A stretch of 7,395 nucleotides of DNA. Origin: an uncultured Clostridia bacterium (GTDB taxonomy: Bacteria > Bacillota > Clostridia > UMGS1810). Within the stretch, counting starts at the first letter, position 1. Every line of letters begins with the position of its first letter. Positions 1-5,582 of the stretch are shown here, in pieces. The DNA lies in the NCBI GenBank assembly GCA_905210855.1, contig CAJLYL010000080.1:1-7395 (forward strand). The letters run 5' to 3'. The notes beneath the pieces were generated by a model. It was not told where the DNA came from. It saw nothing but the letters and a program-made list of their open reading frames with translations, and made no database searches. A program made the translations under genes and the position numbers.

Positions 1-81
1 GGCACGCTCGGCTCGCCTGTTTGCTTGCAAGCGCGCTCACAACGGCTCACTTTCGCTGCCCCTTTTTGCGAGAGCGCCTGC

Positions 82-159
82 GGCGTGTGAAATATCCGCT
101 AAAGCGGATGTTAAAGGCAAATTTCAATTCACAATTTGCGTTAAGCAAATTATTTCACA
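82..159. repeat. Array of short hairpins separated by TGTGAAAT/ATTTCACA spacers
   Basis: Several small perfect stems follow one another: CGCC/GGCG with a 3-base loop near 75-85, ATCCGCT/AGCGGAT at 94-109, and AATTTGC/GCAAATT at 133-151. They are bounded by TGTGAAATA at 86-94 and its reverse complement TATTTCACA at 151-159, so the block is also one large inverted repeat. Hairpins alternating with a TTTCA-type spacer are a layout I know from intergenic repeats in Clostridia; that family assignment is from memory and not checked. No coding potential is evident in 1-200. The remaining upstream bases (1-75) hold only a GCTTGCAAGC palindrome at 23-32. Confidence 0.55.
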
Positions 160-285
160 ACCGATTTAATTTTGCCGCTGTGTTAATTTAACCTCCCCTC
201 ACCCTATGAGGTGTCCTCAAGCGAAAATCATAATATCCCCACACAAAATCCTAACATACCACAAGTATTTTCTTATCCGAGCATT

Positions 286-291
286 TATAAT
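286..291 (+). promoter_or_regulatory. Possible -10 box for fucU
   Basis: TATAAT lies 34 bases before the fucU start codon, in an AT-rich stretch. No convincing -35 hexamer is found 16-18 bases upstream, so this is a weak call; the gene could instead be read from an upstream promoter outside the window. Confidence 0.3.
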
Positions 292-324
292 CAAGTTATA
301 CCAAAATACACGGAGGGAAAAATC

Positions 325-744
325 ATGCTGAAAAACATACCTAAAATAATACCGCCGGAGCTGCTCAAAATCCTTTGTGAGATGGGTCACGGCGACGAAA
401 TCGTAATCGCGGACGGCAATTTTCCGTCGGCAAGCGTGGGTCAGAGGGTGGTGTATCTGACGGGCAACGGTGCGTGCGAGGTGCTTGACGCGGTGCTGAA
501 ACTTTTGCCGCTCGACACATACGAACAGCCGCTCTATCTCATGGCTGTGGCGGACGGCGACCCCGTGGAGAAGCCAATATGGGATGAATACAAAAAAATC
601 GCGGCGCAGTACAGCGACGCGGAGTTTGACCAAATAGAGCGTTTTGCGTTTTATGAGCGCGCAAGGAAGGCCTATGCGGTGATTGCCACCGGAGAGGGCG
701 CGCTGTATGCAAATGTGCTGCTCAAAAAGGGAGTTGTGAAGTAG
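325..744 (+). CDS. fucU: L-fucose mutarotase, RbsD/FucU family
   Basis: A 139-residue protein that closely resembles E. coli FucU along its whole length as I recall that sequence: the N-terminal MLK-I-P-I-PELLK start, the MGHGDEI motif with the family histidine at residue 22, NFPS at 32-35, RFAFYERA at 106-113, and the C-terminal YANVLLKKGV. The family interconverts the alpha and beta anomers of L-fucose (and some other sugars) in the cytoplasm, supplying the form used by the catabolic isomerase. An open frame continues upstream to a GTG at 211, but ATG 325 is chosen because GGAGGG stands 7 bases before it, the protein then has the family's usual length (about 140), and the upstream 38 residues are Asn/Pro/Tyr-rich and match nothing in the family. 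No other fucose gene is visible in the window, so it appears as an orphan and its substrate is inferred from family membership only. It converges on the folate transporter gene, with 46 bases between the stops. Confidence 0.9.
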   Translation: MLKNIPKIIPPELLKILCEMGHGDEIVIADGNFPSASVGQRVVYLTGNGACEVLDAVLKLLPLDTYEQPLYLMAVADGDPVEKPIWDEYKKIAAQYSDAEFDQIERFAFYERARKAYAVIATGEGALYANVLLKKGVVK

Positions 745-790
745 CCAACGGTCCGTTGCTGCTCCAAACTCCCCAAAAACCTGACAACTT

Positions 791-1561
791 TTATTCGTTA
801 AGCCCGTGCCTTGTACACACCCAATGCAGATATGCCACAAAATACGACGACACAAGCACCGACAGAAGCTCCTGCGCCAGTCTCGGCAGATAAAAGCTCC
901 AAAACGGCAGTTTCCCGAGTGCCGGAATAAACGCCATGAGGATGAAGGTGTTTGCCGTCGTTACGGGCACATCGGCGAGGAAAAACGTCACGAACATTTT
1001 CATGTAATTTTCCGTAAAAGGCTTTTGCAATTTTTTCTCTATAATTGCGTTGACCGCATAAAAAATCAGCCCGAGAGCGCATATCACATACGCCCCATAG
1101 GTGAAATATCCCGATTTTTTGCCGAAGCCGCCTATCCACGCGCCTATTGCGCCGTCGGGGATGAGCGCGGCGTTTATGTGGATAAATATTCCCGAAATTC
1201 CGATTGCCGCGGCAAGGCAGAGATATATTTTCTTTAGCACGGCGGTATCCGTGTGCTCCACCGCGCGGAAAATTGCGCCGGCGATTGCGCCGCCTGCCGC
1301 CGCGGTGAGAGTGAGCGGAAAGATGTACGCCCCGTCGGGCTTTATCACCGTGCCGATGATATCGTTTAGCGCGCTCACCGCCGCGCCGTACCCCGGCCCG
1401 AACAGCACTGCGGCAAGCCGTGTGAAGAATCCCGACACGCCAATCCTCATGCCGCCTCCGCCGCCCATATACACCATGTAGCTGAAGCTTTTGAGCACCA
1501 GTGCGATTGCCAGCAGCAGGGCGCAGCGCACCAGTTTATTTACCTTGTTGTTTTTTCTCAC
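791..1561 (-). CDS. folT: ECF transporter S component, folate (FolT) family, enlarged
   Basis: A 256-residue, very hydrophobic protein with about seven predicted membrane segments (roughly 10-30, 41-62, 82-100, 113-133, 155-175, 190-212, 225-247). The first third has the pattern of folate-type S components: a positively charged start, ALLLAIALVL, then MRIG, LFGPGYGA-VSAL-DIIG at 53-70 and a P-GAYIFPLTL-A stretch at 75-86. S components bind the vitamin and dock on a shared EcfA/EcfA'/EcfT energising module, which is not in this window. The THF riboswitch in its leader independently supports folate as the substrate. A TTG at 1603 extends the frame by 14 codons, but GTG 1561 is preferred because AAGGGG stands 8 bases before it. 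FolT proteins are usually about 170-180 residues; the extra length appears to be a central block (about 105-175) with one or two added helices and a loop. Residues 33-37 are five glycines in a row. The substrate could also be another pterin or folate derivative. Confidence 0.8.
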   Translation of the reverse strand: MRKNNKVNKLVRCALLLAIALVLKSFSYMVYMGGGGGMRIGVSGFFTRLAAVLFGPGYGAAVSALNDIIGTVIKPDGAYIFPLTLTAAAGGAIAGAIFRAVEHTDTAVLKKIYLCLAAAIGISGIFIHINAALIPDGAIGAWIGGFGKKSGYFTYGAYVICALGLIFYAVNAIIEKKLQKPFTENYMKMFVTFFLADVPVTTANTFILMAFIPALGKLPFWSFYLPRLAQELLSVLVSSYFVAYLHWVCTRHGLNE

Positions 1562-1569
1562 AAAAATAA

Positions 1570-1587
1570 CCCCTTTCCGTGCAGGGG
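1570..1587 (-). promoter_or_regulatory. Hairpin covering the folT ribosome binding site
   Basis: On the minus strand CCCCT (1587-1583) can pair with AGGGG (1574-1570), leaving a 7-base loop. The 3' arm is the Shine-Dalgarno of folT, 8 bases before GTG 1561. It lies directly downstream of the THF riboswitch, so it is a natural expression platform acting on translation initiation. The following UUAUUUUUG makes a terminator reading possible too, but a 5-bp stem that overlaps the ribosome site fits translational control better. Confidence 0.6.
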
Positions 1588-1610
1588 CTGATACAGAAAA
1601 CAATTTATCC

Positions 1611-1745
1611 TATATCAGCGGATGTAATATCACGCTTGACCGGTGACCTCGTGAAAAATCGACCGTTCAATGCCGCAGATTGTACTCCCATTCTGCGGCA
1701 GCCGCAATCCATGCGAACCGCGACGCTTGATACCTGCTCTGATAG
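1611..1745 (-). ncRNA. Tetrahydrofolate (THF) riboswitch
   Basis: The minus-strand leader of folT contains the conserved pieces of the folT-associated THF riboswitch in the right order. P1 is TATCAG (1744-1739) with CTGATA (1618-1613). P2 is GGTATCA (1734-1728) with TGATATT (1632-1626), using two G-U pairs. P3 is an 8-bp stem TGCCGCAG/CTGCGGCA (1700-1693 with 1678-1671) carrying the diagnostic GAATGGGA sequence (1693-1686), and a conserved CATCCGCT lies at 1623-1616 just before P1 closes. Known examples sense THF and related reduced folates and repress folate uptake or synthesis genes. This copy is about 133 bases, longer than the roughly 90-100 of the classic S. mutans type; the extra length makes two further weak hairpins, one before P3 (about 1722-1703) and one after it (about 1666-1641). 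The identification rests on remembered consensus and has not been run against a covariance model. Confidence 0.82.
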
Positions 1746-1760
1746 TTTTTTATACCTTTG

Positions 1761-1789
1761 ATTATATTACTTTAACCGCCGCATTGCAA
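1761..1789 (-). promoter_or_regulatory. Sigma-A-type promoter for the riboswitch-folT transcript
   Basis: On the minus strand TTGCAA (1789-1784) and a perfect TATAAT (1766-1761) are separated by 17 bases. Transcription should begin near 1754, placing the riboswitch P1 helix within about 10 bases of the 5' end of the RNA. Confidence 0.8.
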
Positions 1790-1799
1790 TACATATTTG

Positions 1800-1839
1800 C
1801 GCATTTAGTGAACTTTGTCGGAAATACGTCCGAAATGCG
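1800..1839. promoter_or_regulatory. Nested inverted repeat between divergent promoters
   Basis: CGCATTT (1800-1806) is repeated inverted as AAATGCG (1833-1839), and inside it TCGGA (1818-1822) faces TCCGA (1829-1833). The stretch lies between the -35 box of folT and the -35 box of rluB, so neither transcript should contain it; this suggests a protein-binding site rather than an RNA structure. No known operator consensus is recognised. Confidence 0.3.
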
Positions 1840-1858
1840 AAAAAATTTTTCAAATCTA

Positions 1859-1887
1859 TTGTAATTTCCGAAATTTTGCGGTATAAT
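1859..1887 (+). promoter_or_regulatory. Sigma-A-type promoter for rluB
   Basis: TTGTAA (1859-1864) and a perfect TATAAT (1882-1887) are spaced by 17 bases. The predicted start near 1894 gives a leader of about 47 bases before ATG 1941. Confidence 0.8.
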
Positions 1888-1940
1888 ATACATGATACAA
1901 TAGGGAAGTGTGTTTTTTCTCAAAAAAAGGCGGTGACACA

Positions 1941-2675
1941 ATGCAGGGCGACAGCGGTAAAAATGAAGAAATGAGATTGCAGAAATATCTCGCGCAGTGC
2001 AATGTTGCGTCGCGCCGCGCCGCGGAAAAGATGATAACCGACGGCAGGGTGCGCGTAAACGGCGATGTGGTGACCGCTTTGGGCACCAAGGTGTCGCCGG
2101 GCGACATTGTAGAGGTGGACGGCTCTCCCGTGTATGAAGAGAAGAAAAAGCTTTACATAATGCTGAACAAGCCGGTCGGCTATGTCACCACCGTGAGTGA
2201 CGACGAGGGCAGAAACACCGTGATGGAGCTTGTGGACGACATTCCGCAGCGGCTCTATCCCGTGGGCAGGCTGGACATCAACACCGAGGGGCTGCTGCTG
2301 CTGACAAACGACGGCGACTTTATGCAGAAGGTGACCCACCCGAGCAACGAAAAGAAAAAAATCTATCAGGCGGTGATATCGGGTATACCCGACCGTTACG
2401 AGATAGAAAAGCTCGAGCGCGGCGTATACATTGACGGCAGAAAAACCGCCCCGGCAAAGGCGGAGCTAATCTCCGCGCAGGACGGCAAGGCGCTTGTGGA
2501 GCTGACCATTCACGAGGGGCGCAACCGACAGGTGCGCAAGATGTTTGACTCAATCGGCTACCGTGTGGTTTATCTGCGGCGTGTGGCGGTGGGCAACGTT
2601 ATTCTGGGCAATCTGCCCCTCGGCAAGTGGCGCAGGCTGAATCCGAATGAGGTTGCATATCTTATGAAGGGCTGA
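1941..2675 (+). CDS. rluB: 23S rRNA pseudouridine synthase, RsuA/RluB family
   Basis: A 244-residue protein with an N-terminal S4 RNA-binding domain (about 12-60: RLQKYLAQCNVASRRAAE, then DGRVRVNG) joined to a pseudouridine synthase catalytic domain. The catalytic motif GRLDINTEGLLLLTNDG begins at residue 109 and puts the nucleophilic aspartate at 112. LNKPVGYVTT (75-84) and HEGRNRQVRKMF (191-202) are the other family signatures. The family isomerises a single uridine in rRNA; RluB acts on helix 80 of 23S rRNA, while RsuA acts on 16S. The RluB choice rests on general resemblance to Bacillus/Clostridia RluB and is less sure than the family. ATG 1941 is chosen because it gives the normal start just ahead of the S4 domain; its ribosome site (GGCGGTG) is imperfect. 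A GTG at 1908 in the same frame lies only about 14 bases after the predicted transcription start and adds residues unlike the family. The gene is monocistronic here. Confidence 0.9.
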   Translation: MQGDSGKNEEMRLQKYLAQCNVASRRAAEKMITDGRVRVNGDVVTALGTKVSPGDIVEVDGSPVYEEKKKLYIMLNKPVGYVTTVSDDEGRNTVMELVDDIPQRLYPVGRLDINTEGLLLLTNDGDFMQKVTHPSNEKKKIYQAVISGIPDRYEIEKLERGVYIDGRKTAPAKAELISAQDGKALVELTIHEGRNRQVRKMFDSIGYRVVYLRRVAVGNVILGNLPLGKWRRLNPNEVAYLMKG

Positions 2676-2704
2676 GGGCTGTAAGAATGAGTTTGCGCCC
2701 GAGC

Positions 2705-2770
2705 GAAAGGCTCCCCTGTGCAAGGGGAGCTGTCAGGCAGTTTTATACTGCCTGACTGAGGGGATGTAAA
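2705..2770 (+). repeat. Double-hairpin intergenic repeat
   Basis: Two perfect stems stand next to each other: GCTCCCCT/AGGGGAGC (8 bp, loop GTGCA, 2710-2730) and GTCAGGCAGT/ACTGCCTGAC (10 bp, loop TTTAT, 2732-2756), flanked by AAAGG and CTGAGGGGATGT. This layout, an 8-bp CCCC/GGGG stem, then TGTC, a variable stem, GAC and TGAGGGG, is one I recall as a frequently repeated intergenic element of Clostridia. It lies 30 bases after the rluB stop, and no other terminator for rluB is visible, so the stems may help end or stabilise that transcript, although no U-tract follows. Confidence 0.7.
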
Positions 2771-2813
2771 ATAGGCTTGCGTGTCGGCTCGGTGTGTTTG
2801 TGTACGCACGCAG

Positions 2814-2914
2814 ACTTGTGCCGTCTGTGTATGTATTTTTTATTCTTGACTCCTCGGACAGCAGTGCAGTAGCGCTGAACTCGTCTTCTGAGAATAAAAA
2901 ACACATACACATCC
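2814..2914. mobile_element. MITE-like inverted-repeat element, copy A
   Basis: An arm of about 21 bases (2826-2846, reading TGTGTATG then an AT-rich run) is repeated inverted at 2891-2911 with one mismatch. The 44 bases between contain GCGCTGAACTCGTC (2872-2885). Both the arm and that internal block recur in copy B near the end of the window, as does the ACTTGTGCCG flank at 2814-2823. The element carries no gene. It is short, palindromic and repeated, which fits a non-autonomous element; no target-site duplication could be made out and no transposase is present in the window. Outside it, 2771-2813 and 2915-3050 show nothing further. Confidence 0.6.
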
Positions 2915-3053
2915 TTTGCTCAAAATAAAATACACACCCCCTCGCCTTGCGGGAAATTATGCACAACATATCAAACACATTTGCAAACCATGACAAAAAA
3001 TCTCTCTTTTGCCGCAAAATATTAATAAATCATACAGAAGTTTGAAAAAGGCA

Positions 3054-3081
3054 TTGAAATTTTGCAAAATAGGGATATAAT
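3054..3081 (+). promoter_or_regulatory. Promoter of the sodium-pump decarboxylase operon
   Basis: TTGAAA (3054-3059) and a perfect TATAAT (3076-3081) are 16 bases apart in AT-rich DNA. The predicted start near 3088 gives a leader of about 114 bases before the first gene. Confidence 0.72.
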
Positions 3082-3112
3082 AAATATAATTTGTTGTTAA
3101 AAATATCGGTAA

Positions 3113-3147
3113 GGAAAGCTCCGAGCTTTTTTCGTTTTCCACTTTCC
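3113..3147 (+). promoter_or_regulatory. Leader hairpin with U-run, possible attenuator
   Basis: In the leader, AAAGCT (3115-3120) pairs with AGCTTT (3124-3129) across a CCG loop, running directly into six Ts (3127-3132). GGAAAG (3113-3118) could instead pair with CTTTCC (3142-3147), which would break the first stem. The two pairings are mutually exclusive, the usual layout of a transcription attenuator, but the terminator-like stem is only 6 bp with two G-C pairs. No known riboswitch class is recognised. Confidence 0.3.
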
Positions 3148-3201
3148 GCACCATAATTTTTTACATAAATTCATCTTTTTTCACTGAAAGGAGGAAGAAA
3201 T

Positions 3202-3483
3202 ATGGAAATATCAAACGGTATAGTTGTTGCTCTCGGACTCGGCATAGTTTTTGCAGGTCTCATCTGCATAGTCATCATCTGCTCCATAATGGGCGCAGTG
3301 TGCAAAAAACTTGTTAAACCCGAAGAAGCAAAACCTGTTAGTGCTCCGGCACAATCTGCACCGTCGGCTAATGCCCCCATTGCAAACAAACAGGAAATCA
3401 TCGCCGGTGTCTGCGCGGTTCTTGCGGAGGAACTCGGCACGGATGTAAGCAACATCCGAGTTACATCTTTTAAGAAAGTCTGA
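3202..3483 (+). CDS. oadG: Sodium-pump decarboxylase gamma subunit, OadG family
   Basis: A 93-residue protein with one N-terminal membrane helix (about 8-33), a charged and Ala/Pro-rich linker (36-62), and a small C-terminal segment EIIAGVCAVLAEELGTDVSNIRVTSFKKV-like in form (from 65), typical of the OadG/sodium-pump gamma family in anaerobic Bacillota. The subunit anchors and assembles the complex, its cytoplasmic tail contacting the carboxyltransferase while its helix packs against beta. The histidine-rich zinc-binding tail described for the enterobacterial gamma subunit is absent. The gene is first in the operon and has the strongest ribosome site here, AAAGGAGG at 3187-3194, 7 bases before ATG. 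The next gene starts 32 bases after its stop. Confidence 0.85.
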   Translation: MEISNGIVVALGLGIVFAGLICIVIICSIMGAVCKKLVKPEEAKPVSAPAQSAPSANAPIANKQEIIAGVCAVLAEELGTDVSNIRVTSFKKV

Positions 3484-3515
3484 AAAAAATTTTTTGGTAG
3501 AGAGAGGTAAAAACA

Positions 3516-3863
3516 ATGAAAAACTATAAAGTAGTAGTAAACGGTACAGAATATGCTATTTCCATCGAACTTATCAGTGAGCAGGAAGCAAAGGCTGCGC
3601 AGGCAGCTCCCAAGGCAGCCCCGGCAGCTGCTCCGGCTGCGGCAGGCGAGGGCGAAAAGATTAATGCCCCCATGCCCGGCAACATCCTCGCGGTTAACGT
3701 AAAAGAGGGCGACGTTGTTAAAAAAGGTCAGGTTCTCATGATCCTCGAGGCTATGAAAATGGAGAACGAGATTATGGCAGGAACAGACGGCACGGTTACA
3801 TCCGTTTGTGTTGCCAAGGGTGCAACCGTTGAGACAGGCACTGTTCTTTGCACAATAAAATAA
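3516..3863 (+). CDS. Biotin carboxyl carrier protein of the sodium-pump decarboxylase
   Basis: A 115-residue free-standing biotin carrier. It has a short N-terminal strand-rich segment (1-22, MKNYKVVVNGTEY), an Ala/Pro linker (about 26-43) that acts as a flexible arm, and a C-terminal biotinyl domain (48-115) with the EAMKMENEI motif; the lysine at 81 is the expected biotinylation site. The APMPGNI stretch at 51-57 is the usual entry to the domain. It carries the carboxyl group from the alpha subunit's active site to the beta subunit in the membrane. In enterobacterial OadA this domain is fused to the C-terminus of alpha; here it is separate, as in the glutaconyl-CoA and methylmalonyl-CoA decarboxylases of anaerobes. 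Biotin ligase is not in the window. The ribosome site is GAGAGAGGT just before ATG. Confidence 0.9.
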   Translation: MKNYKVVVNGTEYAISIELISEQEAKAAQAAPKAAPAAAPAAAGEGEKINAPMPGNILAVNVKEGDVVKKGQVLMILEAMKMENEIMAGTDGTVTSVCVAKGATVETGTVLCTIK

Positions 3864-3891
3864 ACGAAATTCAGATTAAGGAGCTAAAATA

Positions 3892-5529
3892 ATGAAGAAA
3901 AGAATATTTGCTGCTCTTATGCTGATGATTATGGTTGTCGGATTTACATATTCCTGCATTGCCGCAGGAAGCGATGTTCCGGCAGACACCACGCTTTCAA
4001 TAAAGAGCACTGCTTACGACCAAGAGACAGACACATTAACTGTCGTTATGGCGAACAACAGCGATAAGGATCTGCTTGCCGCTGCGCTCATAATCACCGA
4101 TTTTGATGAAAATGAAATAAATTTTGAAGATTTCAGCCAGGTTGCACAGACCGGCGAGATCAAGCCCGGCGGAGAGGTAACCTTCTCTTACAAGGCTAAG
4201 ATTAAGGATTTTAAAAACGACGGCGTTTACCCGAAAGTTGACGGACAGATTCAGTACATTGTCAACGACCCGGTAATCGACACCACCGCTCAGGGCTACA
4301 CTCCTGAGAAAATAGAACTCAAGGATATGTTCAACAGCGAGCCTGTAACGGCTGCGTCGGCTGTTGTAAACTTCCTGCATCAGACAGGCTTTTCTATGCT
4401 TGCGAACAACTGGAAATGCGTCATCATGATGCTCATCTCCTGCGTGCTGCTCTACCTTGCCATTGTCAGGGGCTTTGAGCCGCTGCTGCTCATACCTATC
4501 GCATTCGGTATGCTGCTGACAAACTTCCCGGGCGCAGATATGTTCCACGAGGAGCTTTTTGCAAACGGTCATGTTCACTGGGATTTGTTCAACGCGTCAA
4601 ACAACCTTACCCCGGGGCTTATAGATTATCTTTACCTCGGCGTTAAGCTCGGCATATACCCCTGCCTCATCTTCATGGGCGTGGGCGCTATGACGGACTT
4701 TGCTCCGCTCATTGCCAACCCCAAGAGCCTTCTGCTCGGTGCGGCTGCTCAGCTGGGTATATTCGTAACATTCATCGCGGCAAGATACCTCGGCTTCACA
4801 GGTGCTGAGTCAGGTTCTATCGGCATCATCGGCGGTGCGGACGGCCCTACGGCTATCTTCGTAACCACCAAGCTTGCGCCGCATCTGCTCGGGCCTATCG
4901 CGGTTGCCGCATATTCATACATGGCTCTGGTGCCGGTTATTCAGCCGCCGATTATGAAGGCGCTCACAACCAAGGCGGAGAGACAGATTGTAATGAAACC
5001 GCTGCGCACCGTGTCCAAGACAGAGAAGATTGTGTTCCCGATTGTCGTTACGGCTTTCGTTTCGCTTCTTGTTCCCTCGGCAGGCCCGCTTGTAGGCTGC
5101 CTGATGTTTGGTAACTTAGTCAAGGAGTGCGGCGTTGCGGACAGAATCTCCAAGACTGCTCAGAACGAGCTGATGAACATTGTTACAATATTCCTCGGCG
5201 TATCTGTCGGTGCTACCGCTACCGCAGACACCTTCCTGAGCTTGCAGACGATAAAGATTATTGTAATGGGCGTTGTCGCTTTCGGTCTGGGAACAGCCGG
5301 CGGTGTGCTCCTTGCAAAATTCATGAATCTGTTCCTCAAGACCAAGATCAATCCGCTCATCGGTTCGGCAGGCGTTTCCGCAGTGCCTATGGCGGCGCGT
5401 GTATCTCAGGTTGTGGGACAGAAAGAGAACCCGAAGAACTTCCTGCTTATGCACGCAATGGGCCCGAATGTTGCCGGAGTTATCGGCTCTGCAATAGCAG
5501 CCGGCGTACTCCTAGCATTGTTTGCATAA
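3892..5529 (+). CDS. oadB: Sodium-pump decarboxylase beta subunit (OadB) with an added N-terminal exported-type domain
   Basis: A 545-residue membrane protein, much longer than the usual 375-435. Residues from about 170 onward are a full OadB: FEPLLLIPIAFG (195-206), FMGVGAMTDF (261-270), GGADGPTAIF (314-323), YSYMALVPVIQPPIMKALT (341-359), and NPLIGSAGVSAVPMAARV (487-504). Residues reported as important for Na+ transport and carboxybiotin decarboxylation in Klebsiella OadB (D203, Y229, N373, G377, S382, R389) map with a constant offset of 114 to D317, Y343, N487, G491, S496 and R503, all conserved. Ahead of this lie a signal-peptide-like start (1-25: MKKR, hydrophobic run, then AAGS) and about 125 polar residues with strand-like patterns, including VVMANNSDKDLLAAALIITD (51-70) and IKPGGEVTFSYKAKI (90-104), which look like a small FxLYD/Ig-like beta-sandwich; that domain call is an inference. 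AGGAG stands 7-11 bases before ATG. The protein decarboxylates carboxybiotin and exports Na+. Confidence 0.92.
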   Translation: MKKRIFAALMLMIMVVGFTYSCIAAGSDVPADTTLSIKSTAYDQETDTLTVVMANNSDKDLLAAALIITDFDENEINFEDFSQVAQTGEIKPGGEVTFSYKAKIKDFKNDGVYPKVDGQIQYIVNDPVIDTTAQGYTPEKIELKDMFNSEPVTAASAVVNFLHQTGFSMLANNWKCVIMMLISCVLLYLAIVRGFEPLLLIPIAFGMLLTNFPGADMFHEELFANGHVHWDLFNASNNLTPGLIDYLYLGVKLGIYPCLIFMGVGAMTDFAPLIANPKSLLLGAAAQLGIFVTFIAARYLGFTGAESGSIGIIGGADGPTAIFVTTKLAPHLLGPIAVAAYSYMALVPVIQPPIMKALTTKAERQIVMKPLRTVSKTEKIVFPIVVTAFVSLLVPSAGPLVGCLMFGNLVKECGVADRISKTAQNELMNIVTIFLGVSVGATATADTFLSLQTIKIIVMGVVAFGLGTAGGVLLAKFMNLFLKTKINPLIGSAGVSAVPMAARVSQVVGQKENPKNFLLMHAMGPNVAGVIGSAIAAGVLLALFA

Positions 5530-5534
5530 ACTAA

Positions 5535-5556
5535 GGCTTCCCCTTGAGGAGAAGGC
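5535..5556 (+). repeat. Imperfect hairpin between oadB and oadA
   Basis: GGCTTCCCCT faces AGGAGAAGGC with two mismatches and a very short loop, in the 53-base gap between the two genes. It resembles one half of the double-hairpin repeat near 2710 and may be a decayed remnant. Its 3' arm looks like a strong Shine-Dalgarno, but it is about 30 bases before the oadA ATG and so is not the working site. Confidence 0.35.
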
Positions 5557-5582
5557 AACATACCACGAAAGGGAATGATATT

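Noticed and set aside
211..324. Upstream extension of fucU from GTG 211
   Set aside because: The extra 38 residues are unlike the family, and a good ribosome site with ATG at 325 gives the normal length.
746..758. CAACGG/CCGTTG palindrome between the convergent fucU and folT stops, as a two-way terminator
   Set aside because: Only 5-6 bp with a 1-3 base loop and no T-run on either side; too weak to call.
2733..3017. Minus-strand open frame between rluB and the oad operon
   Set aside because: Runs through the double-hairpin repeat and MITE copy A, with low-complexity Phe/Cys-rich translation and no start signals.
5127..5534. Open frame of 135 codons inside oadB in another frame
   Set aside because: Arg/Cys-rich out-of-frame translation of a strongly conserved gene; no independent start signals.
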